This document shows, piece by piece, positions 47,720 through 59,200 of a DNA stretch of 64,000 nt. The notes beneath the pieces are model-generated. The model was not told where the DNA came from. It did no database searches and saw nothing but the letters and a program-made list of their open reading frames with translations. The DNA is from Chlorops oryzae (lineage: Eukaryota > Arthropoda > Insecta > Diptera > Chloropidae). Numbering within the stretch: position 1 is the first letter of the stretch; every line of letters begins with the position of its first letter. Location: NCBI GenBank assembly GCA_020466095.1, contig CM035806.1, positions 166,963,371 to 167,027,370 of the forward strand. The letters run 5' to 3'. Both the position numbers and the translations under genes were made by a program.

Positions 47720-50700
47720 TCATACGAAATCCAATTCGGAGCGTGACTTGAACATTTTACGCTCCATTGTCCGCTCGAACCATTTCTTAATCTCGGCGAC
47801 GATCAGCACCGATGATGTTAACGCGATCAAGAATAGTATATCGTATGCGGACAATGCCTCGGTTTGGAAAACCATTTGCAATGGCGGAAAATATATGACC
47901 AACATTTGACCGATTATCGAGAAACCGACGGCAAATAGAAACATTCGATTCGAGGTTAGTCCGATCTTGAAGACGCTCTTCGTTTGCGATCGACAAGAGA
48001 GCGCATTGAACATATCGAAAAAGACGAAGCATGTGAATGTCATTGTCGTATCGCGTTTCGTTTTGCCCAATGTACCATCGGCCATCTCGCGCTGGAATAC
48101 CCATAGTGTACCCAATATTATGATGCTGGCACTCAATAGCACATTTATGATCACCGATTTCGTGATCATCGGTTGCTTAACATTGCGCGGCTTTTGCTTT
48201 AGGACATCATGATCGACCGGCTCGACACCCAACGATTGTGCCGGCGGCCCATCCATTATAATATTGATCCAGAGTATTTGCATCGCATTGAGCGGATTTG
48301 CGATGCCCATCAGTGTTGCCAATGCGATCAGCGAGAGCGCTGCGATCGATGTGCTCAACTGAAAACGCACAAAATTGCGTATATTGTAGAAAATTGCTTT
48401 GCCCTCCTCGATGGCGGCACTGCAAAATGAAATTAAACGGACAACCATATACATATACATATGTTTCTTATAGAAGAACAAAAAAATCGAAAAAAACAAA
48501 TAATAATAAAAGTTTTAGGTACTCATGGAGCTTCGCAAATGCCTTCGCAACTTTTACCCATCGTAAATTTTCATATAAATTTTGACAGTTGTGTGACAAA
48601 TTTCTCATTTCCCACAATTTGCGAAGCTACATGAGTCCCACTATTGTTTGTCTGATAAATCTATATATTAGTGGTACTCATGGAGCTTCGCAAATGCCTT
48701 CGCAACTTTTCCCCATCGTAAATTTTCATATAAATTTTGACAGTTGTCTGACAAATTTCTCATTTTGCACAATTTGCGAAGCTGCTGCATGAGTCCCAAC
48801 ACTCTAATAATAATAAAAATAAAGGGACAATTTGGAAGCTTCCAATTCACTCACATTATCGTATGAAAGTCATCATTGACAAGTATCATGTCGGCTGCCT
48901 CTTTGCAAACATCCGTTCCATTCTTGCCCATTGCAATACCAATGTCTGCTTTTTTCAGAGCGACGCCATCGTTAACACCATCCCCGGTCATGCCGACAAT
49001 ATTTCCAGTACGTTGTAAGGATTTTACAATCTCCAATTTATGACGCGGCGAGACTCTATAAAAAACGCTCACATTATTGGCGACTTTATCCAGCTGATGC
49101 TCGTTCATCTCATCGATTTCCTGGCCAGATAGTGTCTGATGGTGAATTGTATCGATTCCAATAAGATTCGCTGTAACAAGGAGTAGAAAAAGTTTCAAAA
49201 ATGCGGAGAAATACGAAAAGAGAGAGGGGGAGAGGGGTGAGAGGGGGAGATAGGGGGAGAGAGGGGAGAGAGTGGGAGAGAGGTGGAGATAGGGGGTGAG
49301 AGGGGAAGAGAGGGGGAGCAATAAATTTTTTTCCAAAAACTGGTCCTTTTTGGACCAGTTTGGAACTAGACCAAAACTAGTCCTTTTTGGACCAGTTTGG
49401 AACTAGACCCAAACTAGACTAGTTGTAATCAGTATTTTAAAAAAATGTTAGCGTCAAACTTCTTAGAATTTTTCACTTATTCTATATATAAATTTTCATC
49501 GAAATCGGACCTAATTAATTTTTCGGATTTTTTGGGTTTTTGGTCCAAAACTCTCTAAACTTCTTCTTGCCCCCCCAAATTATTTTTCGGTTAATGTCTT
49601 ATAATTGCAAATGTGGCAAATATAAGCGCTACCAAAGCACTTTTTCTCTCGCTACGCCCTTGACTGGTACCGGTAACATGAAGGACTGACCGAAGGCTAC
49701 ACATGGATCAGTCCATATTACTACAGGGAAACGACTCAATTCACAACCAATTAAGCTTTAAGAAAAAAAAAAAAACGTTATTTTCACCTTCATTCTTTTT
49801 TCTTTTATTTCTACAAATTATAAGTACTACTTCAAACGGAAAAGCCTTAGTTATAATTGTGTTAATCTTGCCACTAATGCAAGGATAGCACTCATCTAGA
49901 TCCTTTCTTCTTTTGTATGTCGGTATAACTTTTTCATTTTGCTCAATCAAGTTGGCATTTGTTGTACTTGACTTAATCGGATTGAAAACAATTTCTATCA
50001 CAGGCGCACAAGAAGCTCGAGAGAAAATGGCGGTGTGGAAATCAACAAGCGAACGAAATCGAAACACGGAGAATGTGTTAAGATCCGCCCGAACGACAGC
50101 GAACGAATTTTATTCACATTCATCAGTTCTTCTTTTGTCTGAGAACTTGGTCCGCACTCCGATTTCTCTACTTCAAGTGCCCCAGCAGGAAAATTCACCC
50201 AGATAGCATCATCATCAATAACGTCAAGGTGACTCCTTATCGATCCGGCGACACTCGTCGTGAATCTCGATAAATACGATTAGGTACCTCCTACTATACA
50301 GCCCCGATTCTATTAAATGAACCATCCCCGGGAATTTTGTCGCCAAAAATTTTGCTCCTCGGAAAAAGATGGTCATCTTAGCCTCAATTAAAGGAAAAAT
50401 GTGATGGCCTTTGCTTAAAAAAATTCGAAGTTCCTGCTCCCTTCATATTACTTTCCCAGTGTGCTTAGAATGGGAGATTTTTCTTTGAAATCCGCAGGGA
50501 AAATTCCACCGGGAATATTTCGAATTTGGGCTTACAGTATAGTAAAGTCCTGTTCTTACCCCATTTGGTGACTCTTCAGAGAAAATGTTAATTATAATAG
50601 AGTAACCGATTTAATTTAGTGGAAGAATATAAAAGATATGATTTAGTATAAAACGAATACTCATAAAATACAAAATTGTACAAATCCTTGAAAATGTGTC

Positions 50701-53700
50701 CGACTGTGAGTTTGAGAAAATTTTTCAAGTTAATACATACATACTCCTATTATATACACACCCATGCAAGACTCTTCAGATTTCATATTTTATGTATTCA
50801 CTCGGGTGGTTGTTCGCGATGACGTGGGTACACAAACTAGTCAATACAACGAGCACCACTTTCCAAAACCATCGCCCGAATACAAATTTGTCGACAAAGT
50901 GAATCAAAAGAAAAAAAAAAAAAAAAAAGCCATAAAGACAATGCAACATGAAGAAAAGAAATGAGTGCAAAATGAAGAAAAACCTTCAGAGCAATATCAA
51001 AAATGCGAAGAAAACAAAAATCATGTAAGGGTGTTATAGTCAGGCGAACCTTACAATAAAATTGTATGTTTGAAAGTTCTTTAAAACAGGCGCCAAGACC
51101 ACTCCTCTAGGCATCAAGACAAGGTATTCCCAAATATTTGATTTTGAAATGTTCTAAAAATAAAAACTTTGGTCGCATAAGGTCCGATTAGATCACTTTT
51201 CTGCCATAGGACTTCACTAAAGATCATAAATTTCTCAATTTAGCGGATATTCCCCGAAACTTGCAACAGTTCTGGAAATTCCCATATATTCAAGAGTGTT
51301 CTTAGTCACTCTGGGATAGCGTAGTGGATGCGTGCTATGCTCTCGATCCGAGGGTCCGATGTTCGATTCCCGGCGAAACAGGCGAAACGGAGTGTAATGT
51401 TCCTAGGCCTGGAACTGGTTTTTCAAATTTCAAATCGCATATTAGGGGCACACTAAATAATAAGACATATGCACTCACACAAACACAAGAAAACCTCTCG
51501 TGGTATCACAACCCAGCCGGAAATTTTCTCATAAAGGATAAATTCATTAATTTTTTCATCAAGGATATCAAGGGGCAAAATTTGAGTACTCCTCAATTCC
51601 AATGGCATTGTCATTCAATGAAGGTGTTTTTCGTCGTAATTCTAATGGCAATGTCATCGAAAGAAAATGGTATCACTCCCGAACGAAGACATTGTCTTCC
51701 AAAACAGGAGGTATCGATACGACGGAGTAGATCTATTCCACTTTCGATGACCAACTCGTGACATACTCTGGCGCTTGTGTGTAATTTTCATTAGAAATTT
51801 GGTGTATAATCAGGAGGAGTCGCGCGGCTCTAATGTCATGCTGAAATCATTGATTGTTTCACCCGGGATATTTCCTGCTGGGAAGTGGCAACCACTTCAA
51901 CATACATAAAAGGGTGTTATCGAAATCAATAGTTGTCAGAATCGATTTTGAAGTCATCATTTAATTTGCGCAGTTTTCTTTGAAATCGAATATGGGTTTA
52001 AGTAACTGTATCTTTATCGAAATATGAAACCGTCTCGAAAAACCATAATCAATTTCCTTGCATAAAATAAATGATGATTTCAAAATCGATTCTGACAGCT
52101 ATTGATTTCGATAACACCAATCATTTTGTGTAATCTATCTCGACGGCTTCTGGGTGTTACAAACAACGGCACAAACGCAATATACCCTCGACATATAGGA
52201 ATAGAAAAAACGAAGTTGTAAAACGCTAACGGAGATTGCTCACGCCGGGGTACATTCGACTGAAGCAGAGCGAAAAGTAGTGAAGCTCCAAAGCCAAATT
52301 GTTGCTTCATTGGAAGCAGTTTTGTTGTTTTACACCTACACCTACATACAAACATACATACACATACATAATTTGCCTTCACATTGTCTTCACTTTTTTT
52401 ATTCTTTTTGTAACGGATTTTACAAATTGCGAGTTGCGAATTGCAACGAGCGCATAAAAGCAAACAAAATGGCATCCAACTGCGACTCGAATGGCGGCTA
52501 ACTTTGTTGGATGTTACTTAAAGCGCATTTAAGTATGCTTGAAAAATTTTTAATTCAAGCAAATTCGAGAGGTACGTTCTATGAAAAACTCGCGAACTTT
52601 CATGAGAAAAAACTACTTGTACATTCTGAATGAATCACTGAAGAAAACATTGAATATCTCTTCCAAAGCGTTGGCAAAGTAAATTTTTAGTTGGGTTAAT
52701 CTTGATGGAAGTCCTTAGAGGCTCCTTGATTTATGTATCATCGGTCATTCCGTTTGCGTAGAGCTGGAGAAATATCGATAGTTGTGACCATCGATGGTCT
52801 CGATAGTCTGAAATATCGATAGTCTCGAAATATTGATAGTCTGAAATATCGATGGTCTCGATAGTCTGAAATATCGATAGTCTCGATAGTCTGAAATATC
52901 GATAGTCTCGATAGTCTGAAATATCGATAGTCTGAAATATCGATAGTCTGAAATATCGATAGTCTGAAGTATCGATAGTCTGAAATATCGATAGTCTCGA
53001 TAGTCTGAAATATCGATAGTCTGAAATATCGATAGTCTGAAATATCGATAGTCTGAAATATCGATAGTCTCAATATCGATAGTCTGAAATATCGATAGTC
53101 TGAAATATCGATAGTCTCGATAGTCTGAAATATCGATAGTCTCGATAGTCTGAAATATCGATAGTCTCGATAGTCTGAAATATCGATAGTCTCGATAGTC
53201 TCGATAGTTTGAAATATCGATAGTCTCGATAGTCTGAAATATCGATAGTCTCGATAGTCTGAAATATCGATAGTCTCAATAGTCTGAAACAGGGACCGTA
53301 ACTGTTATGACTTTTATTTTAAAAGTCAAAAAATAATCGTTATTTCTTAACGTATAAAGTTTCCGTCAAAAATTAACAGTTAAAATTTGACTTTTATTTT
53401 TTCGGTCAAAAATAACAATTAAAATTTGACTTTTATTTTTTAAGTCAAGAATAAAAATCAAATTCTGATTTTTATTTTTTAAGTCAGAAAAAAAAAAGTT
53501 AAAATCGATTTTTATTTTTTCAGTCAAAAATAAAAATAAAAATTTGATTTTTATTTTTTCGATCAGATTTAAAAGTTATAATTTAACTTTAATTTTTTCG
53601 GGCAAAAATAAAAAATAAACAAGTGCAATGATATAGTTGGTCGCTCGCAAGATCGCACCCATAGGTGGAAACGTTAGTTGTTGGGCCCGCTGAGGGGTCT

Positions 53701-56213
53701 GCATTCTTCGAGGGTATAAAATTTATGAACAAGGACGTGACTGATAAACTAGTTCTGCTGAATCCCAAAATTTTAATAGCAGCTAAGTGCACATTTTTCA
53801 ATGATACACGAGTTACCACAGTTGGTCGATGAATGGGGCATTCTGATTCGACTATATACCTAGAATTGCAAAAATGTCTCGAGCGCTAAGCGCGACTATT
53901 CATGTTTTTTTTCCATTTCCCTCTCTTCCTCACCTGCCTCATATCGTGGGTATATTAAGTTTGCCATGTCTGTCTGTCTGTCTGTCTGTCTGTCGGTCAC
54001 AAATAAATTTTTCGTAATTTAATCCTAAACCATGAAAGGTATCATACTGAAATTTGGCATGCACTTGCCTTTGGTATATGTTTGAAAAACTGCGTACCAG
54101 TTTCTTTCGTAGTCCTATCTGGGGTTGTGGTAAATGGTTCAGAAGTTTCAAAAATCACGATATTTACGATTTTTCGCGGATAAGTTTTTCACTATACATC
54201 TCAGACTGTTGAAATGTGGAGTGGGTATAGCTACTTTATAGACTTAAACTTTGGATAAAGAAAATTTGCAACATTGCTATAAATATGGTTATCATCTTTA
54301 AAAAATTATTGTCAGTTATTTGGATATAGTTATAAAAAGAATTTTAATTTTTGCTCCTTCTCATTGTGTATTTAGCAGCCAGATATAATGTCCTCTTGGT
54401 GTTAAAATTTGACCATGGCCATTATTCGCGAAATTTTGCAAAATTTGCATTTCACTATTTGAAATCGTGCGTTTAGCAACTAAATAAAGTGCTCTATTGG
54501 GGTTTAGCTTTGACCATGGCCACCATTCGCGAAATTTTGCAAAACTTTTGTTTTGACTCTTTTGAATTGAGTATTTCGCAGCCAGATATAATGACCTCTT
54601 ACCGTTAAAATTTGATAACGACCACAATTCGCGAAATTCGCAAAATACTACCAAAATTGAGACTTTCTTTTTTAACATATCGCACTCTTGCTCCTAAAGC
54701 GGCACAATTCAAAATTCCGCACTTCTCGTAAAATATCCAGTCTCTTTCGAGACCTCGTAAAGAAGATATTTTTTACACGTTGTTAATATACTTAATTAAC
54801 TGCTGAAGGTATTAATTTCAAGGTAAATTTTCTAAGTGTTGTGTTCGTACAGTAAAATGCGGTCAAACATGAAAAATTAGATGAAAAAATTTTTGGTTTG
54901 TGGCGGTTTAGTACCAAGGGTGCGATATTTGAAGCTGAGGAAAAGGTATGTATGCAATCGGCATAGCCGATGTAAACTTCCTTACATGCGATTACAACTT
55001 CAACTTTTATTTTTGCCCGAAAAAATTTAAGTTAAAGTTTAACTTTTAAATCTGATCAAAAAAATAAAAATCAAATTTTAATTTTTATTTTTGACTAAAA
55101 AAATAAAAGTCAAATTTTGATTTTTATTCTTGACTTAAAAAATAAAAGTCAAATTTTAATTGTTATTTTTGACCGAAAAAATAAAAGTCAAAAATAACCG
55201 TTATTTTTTTACTTTTTTGGAAAAAGTCAAAAAAATAAAAATTCTTGAAGATTACCACTCCTTTCCTAAAAAGCATTACACTTCTCAATGTAAATATCGA
55301 ATACGCAAACTCTTTCCCTTTGACTTTTTAACTTTAAATTTCAAAAATAATAGTTATTTTCGATCCCTGGTCTGAAATATCGATAGTCTCGATAGTCTGA
55401 AATATCAATAGTATCAACAGTACTATCGGAAGATATTTTAAAAAATATAAACTTATTTTATTGGCAAATTTCTAGTGATTTCAATCAAGCGCGTTTGAGC
55501 TGTTTAAAATTTAAATATCCACCATTTGAAAGTTTTAAATTTTAAAATTTAATGGCGGTGCTATAATTTAATAAAATACTTTGTATAAGTATCCCTCCTC
55601 ATTTAATATCAGGTGGTAATATACAAGAAGCCGAATTTCAAAACCTTTCCTACTCATTTCTCCATACTTTGAAATCAGCACTGATGCTAGAGGCAGTATT
55701 TTGGTGACTCTTTTCCCTTGGATATTGAAAAAAAAAATCCCTTCATTTCTATTTTCTTTAGGAAAGTGATCAGTAAAAATCCATTGCAAACATTTGGAGT
55801 GATTTTAGGTTAAAGGGAAAATCGAAAAAATCACTCAAAACCGAAAAAAATCCCTCGTTCTGGCATCAGTGCATGGAATAAAATTTTAGCATGACGCCTA
55901 TAATTCTCATTTGGTTTGTAAAATGGGACACTTAAGACTCGCAGAATTTCTGACGATTTTTCACGACGTGATGAAGCAAGAAGCTGTGTAAGTTATAATC
56001 ATCATCACCATGACCGTCATCATCACCATCACTATCATCACCATCACCATCATCATCATCACCATCATCATCACCATCATCATCACCATCATCATCACCA
56101 TCATCATCATCATCATCATCATCTTCATAAACATCATCATCCTCATCATCATCATCATCATCATCATCACCATCATCACCATCATCATCAACATGAACAT
56201 CATCATCATCAAC

Positions 56214-56245
<32 letters not shown>

Positions 56246-59200
56246 CATGAACATCAACATCATCAACAACATCATCATCATCATCATCATCACCATCGTC
56301 ACTATCATCATCATCACCATCATCACTATCATCATCATCATCATTATCATCAACATCATCACCATAACATAACATAGAATAACATCGCATGGCAACATAA
56401 ACATAAACTTAAAAAAAAATGGCACATAAAAGGGCCAAGTCACAAATTCCCTATTCAGTCCTGCATTCTTGAAGATTTCTCTTTACAAAGAAATATGAAT
56501 AAGAGATCCCTTCCCGAAGTCGGGAACTCCACGGGGATTTTATGTCTCTCCACAAGTCTAGCTCAAGGTATTAAGTGCAACGCAAACTTCTTCAGTACCA
56601 CGTCGCGAAATATTCTTAGAAGTAGTACCTACATTAAAAAATTCTTCAAAAGGAAGAAATTACTTTGGTTTTCTTTATACCATAATTCTTGTGCCCACAC
56701 CATCGCAACGGCCGTTAACAACACAATTTTTCAAAACTCCATAATTAAAACGCGAGAGAAAGAAGAAACTGAAGTACACGAACAGTTTCTGAAGTAATTA
56801 AAGAGAGATAATAAGTATATGAAAAATGCGAGCTTAATTAAAAAAAAAAAAAAAAAAAAAAAATCACAAGGAATATAGATAGAGGAATTGAAAAGCGAAA
56901 AAAGAGGAACAAGGAAACCTGATCTCATTCCAGTTTCTGTGGGTAAGGATAAAAGTTCGCTGTATGCACTTAGAAGGATAGAATAGTCCTTTGTTGTCTC
57001 ATCCTTTAATTATGCTTTAAAAACGTTTTCCTATGCTGCTAACTTTAAATCAAGGAGTTCAGTTTTTGCTTTTCTTCCTACGAATTTCAAATACACTCTT
57101 CAGTCGAAATTTAAGCCCACAAGCATATTTCAATACAATAATTTTACCTTAAAGAAAACGAAAGGAATACCTACCTTACCTAGCAATTTTTGCAATGCAA
57201 ATTTAAACGCCTGAAACTATACTTTTGCAACATAACGATATTAAAGGGGATCACAATATAATAACAGAGATTTTAAATCAAGCTTCTAAATAAACAACAA
57301 ATTCCTACGTACATTGTATGTTTTCACATTTTCCGTTTCTTTGAGAAGAAAACGACCATTGTCGATGTGGGAGGACACTATGACATAACGAGGAGTGCTA
57401 TAAAATCCTCTTAAGTGTGCGAAAACGACTCAGAGAGAGATAGAGATAGAGAGAGACAGCGTGAACGTTGTGTTGAAGCAACCTCTGCACCTAACTGTAT
57501 ATTTTCTAGGCTATATTTACTTTATCCAAGTAAAGCAGTTAGTTACTGCACTGCCTCAATTGCTCTCTAGTCAACAATTCGACAAACATACTTTCAGGCG
57601 CAGCGCTCGCAACAGTCAAGTGCGCGAAAACAAAGAGGGCCAAAGTTTATTTTTATCTTATTCAATGCGTACAAAGTTCAAGGATTCACAGAGATTATTA
57701 CAGCGATGAACTAGATTTTTTTTGGGCGGAAATTTTTTGAAAAATAGAAAACGAACGAACAAACGAACGGCATGGGGCGAGAGGAGGCATAATGGAAGAT
57801 CGTTTGATCGAACGCGGTCGATCGGAAATACGATAGTACATAGCGGTCAATCAAACATTTGGTACTCTCTTTAGAAGTGAAAATAGTGCTGTTATTAAAA
57901 GCCTTGAAACTTGTCCATAGGGCAATGGAAAATATTTAAATTCAACACCCAAAAGTATGCCTATAAATATTAAGAACATTTCTGGCAGTCAGATATCTGT
58001 TCGTTCCTATGGCTTTATCCATTTAAGAACGTCATGAGCAGGGCTCGGATTTTGTTTTATAATTTTTTTTTATTTTTATAAATTTAAAGCATACTTTATG
58101 GAGTAAAATTTTTTTCAACTCACATAAAGTTAAGGTTCAAATCGATTTTTAGCTTCGAAATGAATTTTTTCGTCGTTAGAAAAGCGGTTTCAACAACTTC
58201 AATTTCGCTTAACGTAAGAAAATTTTTGCCCCCTAAAGTATGCTTTAAATTTATAAAAGTTAACAAAATCCGAGTCCTGGTCATGAGCATGGATTTTAGG
58301 AGTTGTGTTAATCGTCTTGGAGCCGTAATTAAAAGCTCCACTTGGAAAGGGGCTTTTGAAATAATCAAAAGCATACATCTAGGTGTTAAATTTTAATATT
58401 TTCTGTTGCCCTATTTATCCAGAAAAGAAATCAAGCCTAAAAACATCATTTAAAGAAATCAATGGAGCCCCTTAGATGGGGCAAAATTCTCTAAAAAAAA
58501 AAATCTCTACCAGATTACTGTTGGTTTCCACTACATCAGTTTGCCCTAGCAATAACATATGGAGCGATCTTAAAGCCAAGATTAGTATTTTTCAACAGAT
58601 GACTGTCAAACCTTCTTAACCTTCACTTTTCATAGCATACTTTTATACATTCAACGAGTCTATGGAAAAACTGAAAATAGAAACAGTTTTTAATTCTTCT
58701 ATGAATAAGACTTGATATTGACACTACGCCTTAAGGTGTGCTATAGAATTTAACTAATACAACGACAAAACAGCACTGCAAATCGCATTCATCGCTACGT
58801 TTATAAAGTATAAAGGGAGGGGGAAAAAAACAAGTCACAATAAAAAGACTGTGGTGAGGGACAGACAGATAGATAGTAAGAGAGAGAAGAGAGAGAAGAG
58901 AGAGAGAGAGATAGAGACAGAGACAGATGAAGATACGATGCTGGAGTCGAATTTATGTGCATGTGCTGCTCTCACAATACAATTTTGTCCTGTCATTGTC
59001 ATATTGACGAACAATGGTCTAACCTAAATCCTCGGCTGGTTTACTCACTGGTCTTCCATAAAGAGCCCAATTCACAAGTTCGTCTTGAAAATTAATTAAC
59101 CATGATGCGTTTGTGCGCATGCAAATATGCTTGCTTACTCAACAATCCGCAAACAAAGTTTTAGGCAACAAACGCACACATCTACACAGCCACAGCCACA

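Noticed and set aside
51307..51380. Functional tRNA gene
   Set aside because: A and B boxes fit, but no matching acceptor stem or standard anticodon loop could be drawn.
52738..53279. Repetitive open frames ([13 protein letters not shown] type)
   Set aside because: They are translations of the TATCGATA tandem array.
55932..56443. Long Asp-, Met- or Ile-rich open frames on both strands
   Set aside because: They are direct translations of the (CAT)n microsatellite in different frames.
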